A DNA stretch of 64,000 nucleotides from Betaproteobacteria bacterium HGW-Betaproteobacteria-11. GTDB taxonomy: Bacteria; Pseudomonadota; Gammaproteobacteria; Burkholderiales; Rhodocyclaceae. A program made the position numbers and the translations under genes. Shown here in pieces: positions 51,515 to 61,700 of this stretch. How positions within the stretch are numbered: the first letter of the stretch is position 1; each line of letters starts with the position of its first letter. The stretch covers positions 132,374 through 196,373 of the forward strand of contig PHCV01000004.1 of the NCBI GenBank assembly GCA_002842395.1. The letters run 5' to 3'. The notes under the pieces are model-generated. The model was not told where the DNA came from. It worked only from the letters and a program-made list of their open reading frames with translations, and did no database searches.

Positions 51515-52837
51515 TTAACGCCGGCCGATCGCAAAATACTCCAGCCCGGCCTGACGCACGCTGGCCGGCTCGTACAGGTTGCGGCCGTCGAAAATGACCG
51601 GGGTTTTAAGTTTTGCCCTGATCAGATCGAAGTCCGGACTGCGGAACTCCTTCCATTCGGTGACAATGGCCAGCGCATCGGCGCCATCGAGCACGGCCAT
51701 CGGCGAGGTCGCATAACGGAGACGCGGCTCGTCGCCAAAAATCCGCCGTGCCTCGTGCATGGCGACCGGATCATAAGCCACGACCGACGCGCCGTGGGCG
51801 AGCAGGTCGTCGATCAGTTTCACGCTGGGCGCCTCGCGCATGTCATCGGTATTGGGCTTGAAGGCGAGTCCCCAGAGGGCGATCGTGCGGCCTTGCAGAT
51901 CGGATCCCAGGCGTTTGACGATCTTTTGCGCGAGCACCGATTTCTGTACGGCATTGGCTTCCTCGACGGCCTGCAATACGCGCAGCGGCTGGCCGGATTC
52001 CCCCGCCGTGCGGATCAGCGCCTGGACATCCTTGGGAAAGCACGAACCGCCGTAGCCGACGCCAGGGTAGAGAAAGTGAAACCCGATCCGGGGATCGGAG
52101 CCAATGCCCTTGCGCACCAGCTCGATGTCGGCCCCCAGCTTTTCGGCAAGATTGGCCAGCTCGTTCATGAACGAGATTCGCGTCGCCAGCATCGCGTTGG
52201 CGGCGTACTTGGTCAGTTCGGCACTCCTGACATCCATCACCAGCAGACGCTCGTGATTGCGCTGGAAGGGTGCGTAAAGCGCCCGCATCAGTTCGATGGC
52301 CCGCGGCTCCTCGGTGCCGACGACAATGCGGTCGGGCTTCATGAAGTCATCGACCGCCGCACCTTCCTTGAGGAACTCCGGATTGGAGACGACGCTGAAT
52401 TCGATCGTCGCGCCGCGAGCCTGCAGCTCTTCGCCAATCGCCACCCGCACCTTGTCCGCGGTGCCCACCGGCACCGTGGATTTATCGACCACCACCTTGT
52501 AATCCTGCATATAGCGGCCGATGGAGCGCGCCGCCGCGACGACATATTGCAGATCGGCCGAGCCGTCCTCATCCGGCGGCGTGCCGACCGCGATGAATTG
52601 CAGCACGCCGTGAGCGACGGCCTCCTCGACGTTCGTGGTGAACCGCAGCCGTCCGGCGGCCACGTTTTTTCCGACCATGGCCTCGAGTCCCGGCTCGTAG
52701 ATCGGGATACCGCCGCTTTGCAGGATGCGGATCTTTTCCGCGTCGAGATCGAGGCACAACACGTCGTTGCCGACATCGGCCAGACAGGTGCCGGAAACCA
52801 GACCGACGTAGCCGGTGCCAATAACTGTGATTTTCAT
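51515..52837 (-). CDS. ugd: UDP-glucose 6-dehydrogenase
   Basis: Oxidizes UDP-glucose to UDP-glucuronate for polysaccharide or LPS sugars. It has 440 residues: NAD motif [19 protein letters not shown] (5-23, key GTGYVG), NPEFLKEG, the catalytic Cys in GGSCFPKD (about 260), and [12 protein letters not shown] in the C-terminal domain. It lies 17 bp downstream of lapB and just before the hldE kinase gene. Confidence 0.96.
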   Translation of the reverse strand: MKITVIGTGYVGLVSGTCLADVGNDVLCLDLDAEKIRILQSGGIPIYEPGLEAMVGKNVAAGRLRFTTNVEEAVAHGVLQFIAVGTPPDEDGSADLQYVVAAARSIGRYMQDYKVVVDKSTVPVGTADKVRVAIGEELQARGATIEFSVVSNPEFLKEGAAVDDFMKPDRIVVGTEEPRAIELMRALYAPFQRNHERLLVMDVRSAELTKYAANAMLATRISFMNELANLAEKLGADIELVRKGIGSDPRIGFHFLYPGVGYGGSCFPKDVQALIRTAGESGQPLRVLQAVEEANAVQKSVLAQKIVKRLGSDLQGRTIALWGLAFKPNTDDMREAPSVKLIDDLLAHGASVVAYDPVAMHEARRIFGDEPRLRYATSPMAVLDGADALAIVTEWKEFRSPDFDLIRAKLKTPVIFDGRNLYEPASVRQAGLEYFAIGRR

Positions 52838-52854
52838 GGTCGAACGCTAAATGG

Positions 52855-54030
52855 TCAGGGAGTGATATCGAATTCTTCGCTGCGTTTGGGCGGGTAGGTT
52901 TCCCAGCCGCCGCAGCCCGGACAGCGCCAGTAGAACTGCCGCGCCTTGAAGCCGCACTGGGTGCAGCAGTAGCGGGCGACCCGGCGGGTATGGGCGTGGA
53001 TCAGATTCTTGACCACCTCGAGATCGGCGCGGCGCTCGGATGGAGTCACCAGCAATTGGGCTTCGAGAAACTTGTCGAGGCCCAACAAGGTCGGTGTGCG
53101 GCGCAATTCATCCTTCACCAATCGATACGCCGGCTCCGCGCCGGACGCCTGCAGCTCGGCCTGATAGACGGCTTCCAGAAGATCGTAGGAAGGATGGAGC
53201 TGGAGCCAGCCACGCAACAGATCGAGTCCTTGCGCGGCGCGGCCAAGCTGGGTGAAGGCCTGCATCAGGCGTTCGGCAATCAGGGCCAGATAGGCCGGAT
53301 TGTGCTGCTCGATACGACTCCAGTAGTCGATCGCCGTCGCGCCAGCGCCGAGTTTTTGTTCCAGATCGCCGAGCAACATCAGCGCCCGCACGCACTTGCG
53401 GTTGGCCACCAGGGCTTCCTCGAGCAGGCGCCGGGCTTCCTCGTGGCGGCCGTGCAGCAGCTCGCCGGCGGCCATCTCGCAGCGGAACTCGGCGATTTCC
53501 TTCTGCCATAGATGATCGGCATGCCCAGGGAGCGACTCGGCGATCACAATCGCCTTGGCCCATTCCTTTTCCTGCTGATAGATTTCGAGCAGGTTTTTCA
53601 AGGCCTCATCATCACGCGAGGTGGAACGCAGCTTGAGAAAAATTTCCTCGGCACGGTCGAGCAGGCCGGCCTTGAGATAGTCCTGGCCCAGTTCGGCCAG
53701 AGCGTGCAGGCGCTGCTCGTCCGTCAATCCGTCGCGCTCGATCAGATTCTGATGAACACGAATGGCGCGATCCGCCTCGCCCCGCCGGCGGAACAGATTG
53801 CCAAGCGCGAAGTGCATCTCGATGGTTTCCGGGTCGACCCGTGCCGCCTCGATGAAGGCTTCGATCGCCTGGTCCGGCTGCTCGTTGAGCAGAAAATTCA
53901 GCCCCTTGAAATAGGAGCGTGGCAAGGCACGCGACTCATGTTCGAGTTGCTTGATATCGATCCGCGCTGCAATCCAGCCGAGGACGAAAAACACGGGCAA
54001 TGCCAGCAGCCACCAGAGCTCTATTTCCAT
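52855..54030 (-). CDS. lapB: LPS assembly protein LapB
   Basis: An inner-membrane TPR protein (YciM) that guides FtsH to degrade LpxC and so controls LPS synthesis. It has 391 residues: an N-terminal membrane helix (about 5-22), TPR-like repeats (about 45-330) and a C-terminal rubredoxin-type metal site (CCTQCGF and WRCPGCGGWETYPP). It follows lapA by 4 bp. Repeat A copy 19 encodes residues about 225-233 (KLGAGATAI) in a TPR. Confidence 0.95.
   Translation of the reverse strand: MEIELWWLLALPVFFVLGWIAARIDIKQLEHESRALPRSYFKGLNFLLNEQPDQAIEAFIEAARVDPETIEMHFALGNLFRRRGEADRAIRVHQNLIERDGLTDEQRLHALAELGQDYLKAGLLDRAEEIFLKLRSTSRDDEALKNLLEIYQQEKEWAKAIVIAESLPGHADHLWQKEIAEFRCEMAAGELLHGRHEEARRLLEEALVANRKCVRALMLLGDLEQKLGAGATAIDYWSRIEQHNPAYLALIAERLMQAFTQLGRAAQGLDLLRGWLQLHPSYDLLEAVYQAELQASGAEPAYRLVKDELRRTPTLLGLDKFLEAQLLVTPSERRADLEVVKNLIHAHTRRVARYCCTQCGFKARQFYWRCPGCGGWETYPPKRSEEFDITP
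53332..53357 (+). repeat. repeat A copy 19 (inside lapB)
   Basis: CGCCGTCGCGCC then AGCGCCGAGTTTTT, one change in the core. In lapB it reads KLGAGATA within a TPR helix. Confidence 0.78.
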
Positions 54031-54034
54031 GGGA

Positions 54035-54268
54035 TCAAGGAGTTTCTCTGCGTTTGCCCTGCCGCGCGAAGCTGAACGCGGCCGTCAGACCGATGACCAT
54101 GCCGAGGACAAAGACGGCGAGAATCACCACCGCAACCGGCGCCTGCCAGAGATGCCCGAAGTAAAACCGCAGTTCCATCGGTTCGCTGTTCTTCAGGGCG
54201 AGGCCGAACAGAACGACGAATACCAGGGCACGGAGCGACCAGAGCAGAAATCTGAGCAGCGAGGCCAT
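54035..54268 (-). CDS. lapA: LPS assembly protein LapA
   Basis: A 77-residue inner-membrane protein with two helices (about 10-27 and 43-63). The motif ALKNSEPMELRFYFG between them and a short basic tail are typical of the LapA/DUF1049 family. It partners LapB in LPS control. It is 4 bp upstream of lapB. The pseudogene at 7424-7730 is a distant relative. Confidence 0.9.
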   Translation of the reverse strand: MASLLRFLLWSLRALVFVVLFGLALKNSEPMELRFYFGHLWQAPVAVVILAVFVLGMVIGLTAAFSFARQGKRRETP

Positions 54269-54357
54269 GAAAGGTCAGTCCGGTGCCCGCAAGCGACGAA
54301 AAAAAGCGGCTCCGGAAAAAGGGGCCGCCACAGTGCGCGTCATGACGACGGTCAAGC

Positions 54358-54642
54358 TCATTTCTGGTAATCGACCCGCTCCCGCAATTCCTTGCCCGCC
54401 TTGAAATGGGGCACGTATTTGGGAGGCACGTGCACCTTCTCGCCAGACTTCGGATTGCGGCCGACGCGTGCTGGCCGATAGTTCAGCGAAAAGCTGCCGA
54501 AACCGCGAATCTCGATGCGATCGCCGCGGGTCAACCCCTCGGCCAGCGCATCGAGTATCACATTGACAGCGATATCGGCATCTTTCACGCCGAGCTGGGG
54601 AAAGCGTTCCGCCAGCCGGCTGATCAGCTCGGACTTGGTCAT
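54358..54642 (-). CDS. ihfB: integration host factor beta subunit
   Basis: A DNA-bending protein. It has 94 residues. [14 protein letters not shown] begins the helical body. The intercalating-proline arm is visible as [21 protein letters not shown] (split; key GRNPKSGE), followed by [19 protein letters not shown]. It lies 11 bp downstream of rpsA, the standard arrangement. A 89-bp gap to lapA follows with no clear terminator. Confidence 0.96.
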   Translation of the reverse strand: MTKSELISRLAERFPQLGVKDADIAVNVILDALAEGLTRGDRIEIRGFGSFSLNYRPARVGRNPKSGEKVHVPPKYVPHFKAGKELRERVDYQK

Positions 54643-54653
54643 GAGGTCGGCAG

Positions 54654-56363
54654 TTATGACGACTGGTTGAGCTTGGCCTTGAGCAGGGCGCCCAGATTGG
54701 TCGTGCCGGCATTGCTCCCGCTTTCGCTGGCCAGCTTCTGCATCGCCTGGGCCTGTTCCGCCTGATCCTTGGCCTTGATCGACAGGTTGATCGAGCGCGT
54801 CTTGCGATCCACGTTGCTGATCACTGCCTCGACCGTATCACCCACCTTCAGATGCTGGGTCAGATCTTCGGTACGCTCACGTGAAAACTCGGAAACCCGC
54901 AGGTAACCTTCGACGTCATTGCCGATATCGATCACCGCGCCACGCTGATCCACGCTCTTGACGGTGCCATTGACTAGGCTGTTCTTGTCGTGAGTGGCCA
55001 CGAAGCCGGTGAACGGATCGCCATCGAGTTGCTTGACGCCAAGGGAAATGCGTTCCTTCTCGATATCGATGGCCAGTACCACGGCCTCGAGTTCATCGCC
55101 CTTCTTGTAGTTCTGCTTGGCTTCCTCGCCGGGAGCACTCCAGGACAGATCCGACAAATGCACCAGACCGTCGATCCCACCCGGCAGGCCGATGAAGACG
55201 CCGAAGTCGGTGATCGACTTGATGGCGCCGCGCACCTTGTCGCCCTTCTTGTGATTCATCTCGAACTCTTCCCACGGATTCGGCTGGCATTGCTTCATGC
55301 CCAGCGAAATACGGCGACGATCCTCGTCGATTTCGAGAATCATCACTTCGACCTCGTCGCCGAGCTGGACGACCTTGGTCGGATGGATATTCTTGTTGGT
55401 CCAGTCCATTTCGGAGACATGCACCAGGCCTTCGATGCCCTGCTCGATCTCGACGAAGGCGCCGTAGTCGGTCAGGTTGGTGACCTTGCCGAACAGGCGC
55501 GTGCCGGACGGATAGCGGCGGGCGATGCCCACCCAGGGATCTTCGCCGAGTTGCTTCATGCCGAGGCTGACGCGATTCTTTTCCTGATCGAACTTGAGGA
55601 TCTTGGCGGTAACTTCGTCGCCGACCGCGATGACCTCGCTCGGGTGACGCACGCGACGCCAGGCCAGATCGGTGATGTGCAGCAGGCCGTCGATGCCACC
55701 CAGATCGACAAACGCACCGTAATCGGTGATGTTCTTGACGATACCCTTGACAATGGCGCCTTCCTGGAGATTGTCGAGCAGTTGCTGACGGTCTTCGCCC
55801 ATGTTCGATTCCAGCACGGCACGACGCGAAACCACCACGTTGTTGCGCTTGCGATCGAGCTTGATGACCTTGAATTCGAATTCCTTGCCTTCGAACGGCG
55901 TGGTGTCCTTGACCGGCCGGGTATCGACCAGCGAACCGGGCAGGAAGGCGCGGATGCCATTGACCATCACGGTCAGGCCACCCTTGACCTTGCCGGTAAC
56001 GAAGCCCTTGACCAGGATGCCGTCGGTCAGCGCCTTGTCGAGATCGTTCCAGGCCGAGATGCGCTTGGCTTTCTCGCGCGACAGGCGGGTTGAACCGTAG
56101 CCGTCTTCGAGCATTTCGATCGCGACCTGCACGAAATCGCCCGGCTGGACTTCGAGTTCACCACGTTCGTTCTTGAATTCCTCGGCCGGAATCATGCTCT
56201 CGGACTTGAGGCCGGCATTCACGGTAACGAAGTTCGGGTCGAGGCGGATGACCTCGGCGGTGATAACCTCACCTGCACGCATTTCCTTGCGCTGGAGACT
56301 TTCTTCGAACAGCGCGGCAAAGTTCTCCATGGAGGTATTCTCGGCAATAGCAGTAGTTGGCAT
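54654..56363 (-). CDS. rpsA: 30S ribosomal protein S1
   Basis: An mRNA-binding ribosomal protein with six S1/OB-fold repeats across 569 residues. Repeats are recognizable by phrases such as [54 protein letters not shown] and [21 protein letters not shown]. It precedes ihfB and follows the aroA-cmk fusion. A 170-bp region upstream probably carries its own promoter and leader. Confidence 0.97.
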   Translation of the reverse strand: MPTTAIAENTSMENFAALFEESLQRKEMRAGEVITAEVIRLDPNFVTVNAGLKSESMIPAEEFKNERGELEVQPGDFVQVAIEMLEDGYGSTRLSREKAKRISAWNDLDKALTDGILVKGFVTGKVKGGLTVMVNGIRAFLPGSLVDTRPVKDTTPFEGKEFEFKVIKLDRKRNNVVVSRRAVLESNMGEDRQQLLDNLQEGAIVKGIVKNITDYGAFVDLGGIDGLLHITDLAWRRVRHPSEVIAVGDEVTAKILKFDQEKNRVSLGMKQLGEDPWVGIARRYPSGTRLFGKVTNLTDYGAFVEIEQGIEGLVHVSEMDWTNKNIHPTKVVQLGDEVEVMILEIDEDRRRISLGMKQCQPNPWEEFEMNHKKGDKVRGAIKSITDFGVFIGLPGGIDGLVHLSDLSWSAPGEEAKQNYKKGDELEAVVLAIDIEKERISLGVKQLDGDPFTGFVATHDKNSLVNGTVKSVDQRGAVIDIGNDVEGYLRVSEFSRERTEDLTQHLKVGDTVEAVISNVDRKTRSINLSIKAKDQAEQAQAMQKLASESGSNAGTTNLGALLKAKLNQSS

Positions 56364-56481
56364 TAAAAAGGACCTTACAAAAATATGTCACTGGGGTGAC
56401 GGGTTGGTTACTCTTCGCCGGCAGCTTTTGAGACTGCCGACACGCTTGTGCAACAAATGCAAAAACAGCAACAACGACAAT

Positions 56482-56508
56482 CGCTGGTGATCAACTACGC
56501 GACCAGCG
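56482..56508. other. hairpin in the rpsA upstream region
   Basis: Arms CGCTGGT (56482-56488) and ACCAGCG (56502-56508) with a 13-base loop between cmk and rpsA. No T run follows on either strand. It may be part of an S1 leader used for autoregulation, but this is only a guess. Confidence 0.3.
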
Positions 56509-56533
56509 GGAAAACAGCGTACTCCCGAAAGAA

Positions 56534-58567
56534 CTACGCTCGAGCGGCGCAGATCTCGCTCACTCGATCCATCACGGCAGCCACCGCCTGATCGATGTCC
56601 ATTGGCGTCGTATCAATGCCAACAGCATCTTCGGCCTGGCGCAACGGTGCTTCGCTGCGCCGGGTGTCGCGGGCATCCCGCTCCTGCAAATCCTTCAAAA
56701 GGACGTATATGTTAGCAGGCATACCCTTTGCGATCAACTGTTTATAGCGGCGTTCTGCTCGCGCTTCGGCTGTTGCGGTGAGAAAAATCTTCACTTCGGC
56801 CCCCGGGAAGACCACGGTAGCCATGTCCCGCCCGTCGGCGACCAACCCGGGGAAGCGCCGCCAGGCCCGTTGCCGTGCCAGCAGCGCACGGCGCACGGCA
56901 GGCAACAAGGCAACCCGGGACGCTCCGCCAGAGGCTTCCTCGCTGCGAATGTCGGTCGTTACGTCGGCTTCCCCCAGCCAGACCCGTTCGCCCTCGAACC
57001 GTGCCGGCAAGCCGGCCGCCAGCGCGGCGAGCGCCGCTTCGTCATCCAGCGCCACACCCTCGCGCCCGGCCGCCAGCGCGACCAGTCGATACAGCGCGCC
57101 GCTATCGAGGTAATGAAAACCGAGCCGTTCGGCCACTCGCATCGCCACCGTCCCCTTGCCGGAAGCCGAGGGACCGTCGATGGCGATCACCGGCGCGGTG
57201 ATCGCGGCGAAGGCATCAAAGTAGCCCGGAAAGGTCTTGCCGACACAGTCCGCGTCCCTGATCGTCACCGGCACCCCGGCCAGCGCGACGAGCGAGAAAC
57301 ACATCGCCATGCGGTGATCGTCATAGGTGGCAACCTCGACGTTGCGGCACAAGCCTGGCGCTGGCGGGCTTTGCATGCCTGGGCCTTGCATGACGGGGAT
57401 TCCGCTTCGCGGGCCGTCAATTCCGCGGCGTGGGCAGGTAACGGCGAGCCAGTCGTCGCCTTCCTCGACCACGGCGCCAAACTTGCGCAATTCGGTGGCC
57501 ATCGCACTGATCCGGTCGGTTTCCTTGACCCGCCAGGAACCGATGTTGCGCAACAGGCAGCGGCCATCGGTGAACAAGGCCAGCACGGCCAGCGTCATTG
57601 CCGCATCCGGAATGTGGTTGAGATCGAGATCGAACGCCTTGAGCAGGCTGTGTTCGGGGGCTTGCGCCGTGATGAAGTTCTCACCCCAGGTGATGCGTGC
57701 CCCGAGTTGTTCCAGCGCCTCGGCAAAACGCACATCGCCCTGGATGCTGCTCCGGCCGGCGCCCTCGACCCGGACGCAGCGCTTGCCGCCACGTGCGGCG
57801 ATGGCCCCGGCCGCAAGGAAATACGAGGCTGACGAGGCATCCCCCTCGACATGAATTCGCCCTGGGCTGCAATAGCGCTGGCCGGAGGCAATCCGAAAAC
57901 GCTGCCAGCCTTCGCGTTCGACCCGGACGCCGAAACGCGCCATCAGGTTCAGGGTGATCTCGACATAGGGTTTCGAGATCAGTTCGGTCGTCAGCTCGAC
58001 CACGGCTTCCTGCCCGGTGAGTGGCAAGGTCAGCAACAAGGCAGTAAGGAACTGCGAGGAGACATCGCCGCGCAGACGAATCGGGCCGGACAGATGGATG
58101 GGCGCCGGGAAAATTTCCAGTGGCGGGAAACCTTCTGCGGCCAGGTAATGCACATCGGCGCCGATCTGCCGCAAGCCGTCGACCAAATCGCCGATCGGGC
58201 GCTGGTGCATGCGCGCCACGCCGGACAGACGGTAATGTCCGCCGGCCATGGCCAGCGCCGCGGTCAGCGGGCGGATCGCGGTGCCGGCATTGCCCATGAA
58301 CAGATCCGCTTCCTTGACGCCGAACACACCGCCGCAGCCGATGACGCGCCAGGCATCCGGCCCGCTCGGCGTGACCCCAACGCCGAGTTTTTGCAAGGCA
58401 GCGAGCATCACGCGCGTATCGTCGGAATCGAGCAGATCAAGGATTTCGGTCTCGCCCCCGGCCAGCGCGGCGAGCAGCAACAGCCGGTTGGAAATGCTCT
58501 TCGAGCCGGGCAGGCGTACTTCGCCCCAGGCCGTCGTCAGCGCTGGCAGGTTCAACGTGCCGGTCAT
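56534..58567 (-). CDS. aroA: AroA-Cmk fusion: EPSP synthase / cytidylate kinase
   Basis: One 677-residue frame. Residues about 1-450 are EPSP synthase, the shikimate-pathway step from shikimate-3-phosphate ([57 protein letters not shown]). Residues about 455-677 are CMP kinase ([12 protein letters not shown]-loop, [19 protein letters not shown]). Elsewhere the genes are often adjacent; here no stop separates them. An extra stretch of about 24 residues (about 381-405) before TYDDHRMAM comes from inserted repeat DNA. It lies between tyrA (6 bp) and rpsA. Confidence 0.93.
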   Translation of the reverse strand: MTGTLNLPALTTAWGEVRLPGSKSISNRLLLLAALAGGETEILDLLDSDDTRVMLAALQKLGVGVTPSGPDAWRVIGCGGVFGVKEADLFMGNAGTAIRPLTAALAMAGGHYRLSGVARMHQRPIGDLVDGLRQIGADVHYLAAEGFPPLEIFPAPIHLSGPIRLRGDVSSQFLTALLLTLPLTGQEAVVELTTELISKPYVEITLNLMARFGVRVEREGWQRFRIASGQRYCSPGRIHVEGDASSASYFLAAGAIAARGGKRCVRVEGAGRSSIQGDVRFAEALEQLGARITWGENFITAQAPEHSLLKAFDLDLNHIPDAAMTLAVLALFTDGRCLLRNIGSWRVKETDRISAMATELRKFGAVVEEGDDWLAVTCPRRGIDGPRSGIPVMQGPGMQSPPAPGLCRNVEVATYDDHRMAMCFSLVALAGVPVTIRDADCVGKTFPGYFDAFAAITAPVIAIDGPSASGKGTVAMRVAERLGFHYLDSGALYRLVALAAGREGVALDDEAALAALAAGLPARFEGERVWLGEADVTTDIRSEEASGGASRVALLPAVRRALLARQRAWRRFPGLVADGRDMATVVFPGAEVKIFLTATAEARAERRYKQLIAKGMPANIYVLLKDLQERDARDTRRSEAPLRQAEDAVGIDTTPMDIDQAVAAVMDRVSEICAARA
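57350..57425 (-). repeat. in-frame repeat insertion in aroA
   Basis: Contains the 17-bp string GGGCTTTGCATGCCTGG (57366-57382), identical to 24-40 at the left edge, plus TCCGCTTCGCGG shared with the same edge repeat. A repeat A-like CTGGCGCTGGCGGG adjoins. It encodes Pro/Gly-rich residues ([18 protein letters not shown]) where other AroA proteins, as recalled, have a short loop. Confidence 0.7.
58367..58392 (+). repeat. possible repeat A copy 20 (5' part of aroA)
   Basis: CGGCGTGACCCC then AACGCCGAGTTTTT, with several changes. It encodes KLGVGVTP, which is also a natural EPSP synthase sequence, so the match may be chance. Confidence 0.35.
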
Positions 58568-58573
58568 TCGCGG

Positions 58574-59455
58574 TTATTCGTTTACAGCCGGCTGGCTCTG
58601 CAGCCAGGCTTCGCGCCGTTGTCGCGCCGCCGTGAACAGGGCAAGCAAGCCCTCGGCATCGGCGCCGGCCAGCAGCACCCGGGTGCGCATCAGCTCGACC
58701 ATGTAGGCATCGAGTTCGGCCAGCAAGGCAGGACGATTGGCCAGACAGATGTCGCGCCACATTTCCGGAGAACTGCCGGCGATCCGCGTGAAGTCCCGGA
58801 ATCCCCCGGCGGCAAAACCGAACAGCAGGTCGGCCTCGGCACGCCCGGCGAACTCATGCACCAGGGCAAAAGCCAGCACATGCGGCAAGTGGCTGACGGC
58901 GGCGAAAATGCGGTCATGCGCCTCGGGGGTCAGGCGCGAAACCTCGGCGCCACAGGCCGCCCACAGCGCGGCAATATGCTCCACGGCACCCGGCGCATTC
59001 TCCTCGAGCGGCGTGAGCACCACCCGCTTGCCACGGAACAGGTCGGCCGTGGCCGCGTCGACTCCGCTTTTCTCGGCCCCGGCAATCGGATGACCCGGAA
59101 TGAAGCAGGCGCTCCTCGTCCCTAGCGCCGCACGCGCCGCGGCGACTACATCGGACTTGGTGCTGCCGGCATCGGTGACCAGGGTGCTGGCCGCCAGATG
59201 CGGCGCCATGGCGGTCAGCAGCGCGGGCATCTGCCCGACCGGCACGGCCAGCATGACCAGTTCCGCGCCCGTCAGCGCTTCGGCCCAGTCGCCTGCCGCC
59301 CGGTCGATAACGCCTCGTTCCAGCGCTTCCGCCAGTGCCTCTGGCCGCCGCCCGAGGCCGACGATCTCGCCCGCCACGCCGGCCTGCTTCAAGGCCAGGG
59401 CGAACGAACCACCGATCAGGCCGACACCGCAAACCACGACTTTCTTGAATTTCAT
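58574..59455 (-). CDS. tyrA: prephenate dehydrogenase
   Basis: Oxidative decarboxylation of prephenate for tyrosine. It has 293 residues: NAD motif GVGLIGGSFALALK (10-23), TDAGSTKSDV, the catalytic HPIAGAEKSG (about 120-129) and SHLPHVLAFAL. It has no fused chorismate mutase. It overlaps hisC by four bases upstream and lies 6 bp before aroA-cmk. Confidence 0.95.
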   Translation of the reverse strand: MKFKKVVVCGVGLIGGSFALALKQAGVAGEIVGLGRRPEALAEALERGVIDRAAGDWAEALTGAELVMLAVPVGQMPALLTAMAPHLAASTLVTDAGSTKSDVVAAARAALGTRSACFIPGHPIAGAEKSGVDAATADLFRGKRVVLTPLEENAPGAVEHIAALWAACGAEVSRLTPEAHDRIFAAVSHLPHVLAFALVHEFAGRAEADLLFGFAAGGFRDFTRIAGSSPEMWRDICLANRPALLAELDAYMVELMRTRVLLAGADAEGLLALFTAARQRREAWLQSQPAVNE

Positions 59456-60546
59456 GAGTGGAGCGCCTTTTCCAGTGCCTCGAGAAAGCGCCGGTTTTCC
59501 GTATCCCGACCAATCGTCACCCGCAGATGGCGGGGCATGCCGTAGCCATCCAGCGGCCGCACGATGACACCCTGGGCGAGCAGGTGTTGATTGACCCGCG
59601 GCGCATCCGCCACGGCGAAGGTGACAAAGTTGCCATGCGACGGAATGTGTTCGAGTCCGAGGCGTTTCAAGCCGGCGACGATTTCCTCCATGCCGCGGTG
59701 ATTCAGGGTATAGCTTTCGGCGATGAAGAGATGATCGTCGAGCGCGGCCAGCGCGGCGACGAGCCCCAGATTACCGACATTGAAGGGTTGGCGCACGCGC
59801 TGCATCAGCGCCGCAACCCCCGTCCGCGCCACCGCATAGCCGACGCGCAGCCCGGCCAGGCCATAAATCTTGGAGAAGGTGCGCGTCACCACGAGATTCG
59901 GAAACTCTGCGATCCAGGCAATGCTGTCCATCCGCTCGGCGGGCGACAGATACTCGGTATAGGCTTCGTCGAGCACCACCACCACCTCCTCCGGAACGGC
60001 CGCCAACAGGCCGCGGAGCACCGCCTGGGGCAGGAAGGTGCCGGTCGGATTGTTGGGATTGGCGATCCACAACACGCGCGTATCGGCGCGCAAAGCGGCT
60101 TTCAAGGCTACCGGGTCATGCCCGAACTGATACGCCGGAGCGACCAGGCATTCGGCTCCCGTCGCCTGGGTGACCAGCGGGTAGACGGCGAACGCGTATT
60201 CCGACATCACTGCCGAACGCCCCTGGGCGAGGAAGACCCGGGCGACGAGATCGAGCACGTCGTTGGAGCCATTGCCCAGCACGATCTGCTCGGCGCTGAC
60301 GCCGTGGTGTGCCGCCAGCGCCGCCGTCAGCGCGTGCTGATCCGGATAACGGGCGACGCCGCCAAGGGCCACCACGACCGCCTGCCTGGCCTGCGGACTC
60401 ATGCCCAGCGGATTTTCGTTGGAAGCCAGCTTGACGATGGTTTCCGCCTGCAGGCCGAGTTCGCGGACCAGTTGCGTCACCGGCTTGCCCGGTACGTAAG
60501 GCTGGATGCCACAGACATAAGGTAGGGCGTAGTCGAGAAACTTCAT
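59452..60546 (-). CDS. hisC: histidinol-phosphate / aromatic aminotransferase
   Basis: Class-I PLP aminotransferase, 364 residues from ATG 60546. LASNENPLGMSP and LGNGSNDVLDLVARVF are seen, with NPNNPTGT, VLDEAYTEY and the PLP lysine in TRTFSKIYGLAGLRVGY. Located between pheA and tyrA, it may act mainly on phenylpyruvate or prephenate rather than on histidinol phosphate. Assignment to HisC is by sequence type. It overlaps tyrA. Confidence 0.92.
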   Translation of the reverse strand: MKFLDYALPYVCGIQPYVPGKPVTQLVRELGLQAETIVKLASNENPLGMSPQARQAVVVALGGVARYPDQHALTAALAAHHGVSAEQIVLGNGSNDVLDLVARVFLAQGRSAVMSEYAFAVYPLVTQATGAECLVAPAYQFGHDPVALKAALRADTRVLWIANPNNPTGTFLPQAVLRGLLAAVPEEVVVVLDEAYTEYLSPAERMDSIAWIAEFPNLVVTRTFSKIYGLAGLRVGYAVARTGVAALMQRVRQPFNVGNLGLVAALAALDDHLFIAESYTLNHRGMEEIVAGLKRLGLEHIPSHGNFVTFAVADAPRVNQHLLAQGVIVRPLDGYGMPRHLRVTIGRDTENRRFLEALEKALHS

Positions 60547-60602
60547 CGAAGGTTGGCGGTAAAAGCCATGCGGGCGAGCCAGAGCAGATTCAAAAGCGAC
60601 AT

Positions 60603-61700
60603 TCAGCCCACGGCCCGCGGGTAGGAACCGAGTTCCTTGAGGAAGCCGGCGCGCTGACGCAATTCCACCAGCGCGGCAGCCACCACCGGATCGTCCCGAT
60701 GGCCCTCGACATCGATGTAGAACATGTAGTCCCACTGTTTGCCGCTGCTCCAGGCGCGCGCCGGACGGGATTCCAGACGCAGCATCGAAACACCTTGTTC
60801 GGCCAGCGGCGCCAGCAGGTAGTGCACCGCGCCCGGCCGGTTGGGCGTGGCACAGACCAGCGAGGTGCGGTCCTGCCCGGAAGGCGGCGTGTCGTGATCG
60901 GCGATGACGACGAAGCGCGTGGTGTTGCCCGGATCGTCCTCGATGTTGGTGGCGAGAACCGGCAACTGGTAGAGCTTGGCAGCGGCTTCCCCCGCCACGG
61001 CTGCCGCGTCCGGCTCGGCGGCGGCCAGTCGCGCGGCCTCGGCATTGCTTGTCACCGCCACGCGCGGCACCGCAGCCACGTGGCGATTGAGCCACTCGTG
61101 ACACTGTGCCAGCGACTGGGCATGGGAGTACACCTTGCGGACGGCATCCAGCGAAGCGGCATGGGTCATCAGTTGATGGTGAATCGGCAGCACCACTTCG
61201 CCGCAAATCTTGAGCGGCGAGGAAAGCAGCAGATCGAGTGAACGGCCGATGGCGCCCTCGGTCGAGTTTTCCACCGGGACGACGCCATAGTGGGCATTGC
61301 CGGCTTCAACCGCGCGAAATACCTCGTCGATCGTCGCGCAGGGAATCAGACAGGGCGCCCCGCCGAAATGCTTGCCGGCCGCCGCCTCGGAATAGGTTCC
61401 CCGCGGGCCGAGATAGGCCACGGCGAGCGGCTGTTCGAGCGACAGGCAGGCCGACATCACTTCGCGCACGATGCGCTGCACAGCCGCGTCGGGCAACGGG
61501 CCAGGATTGCGTTCGGCAACGCCACGCAATACCTGCGCCTCGCGTTCCGGGCGATAGATGTTGCCCTGCTTGAGGCTGCCAATGCGCTGCGCCAGTTCGG
61601 CCCGGGCATTGACCAGACGCAACAGGTCGGCGTCGAACGCGTCGATCTGCGCCCGCAGGCGGCCGAGCTCTTCCTCGTTATCGCGATCCGCTTCAGCCAT
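60603..61700 (-). CDS. pheA: chorismate mutase / prephenate dehydratase (P-protein)
   Basis: Two steps of phenylalanine synthesis. It has 365 residues: chorismate mutase helices (about 8-90, [22 protein letters not shown]; key IDxxDxxLLxL), prephenate dehydratase (about 95-270, [31 protein letters not shown]) and an ACT domain (about 285-360, [31 protein letters not shown] motif) for feedback by Phe. The start at 61700 overlaps the serC stop. Confidence 0.95.
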   Translation of the reverse strand: MAEADRDNEEELGRLRAQIDAFDADLLRLVNARAELAQRIGSLKQGNIYRPEREAQVLRGVAERNPGPLPDAAVQRIVREVMSACLSLEQPLAVAYLGPRGTYSEAAAGKHFGGAPCLIPCATIDEVFRAVEAGNAHYGVVPVENSTEGAIGRSLDLLLSSPLKICGEVVLPIHHQLMTHAASLDAVRKVYSHAQSLAQCHEWLNRHVAAVPRVAVTSNAEAARLAAAEPDAAAVAGEAAAKLYQLPVLATNIEDDPGNTTRFVVIADHDTPPSGQDRTSLVCATPNRPGAVHYLLAPLAEQGVSMLRLESRPARAWSSGKQWDYMFYIDVEGHRDDPVVAAALVELRQRAGFLKELGSYPRAVG

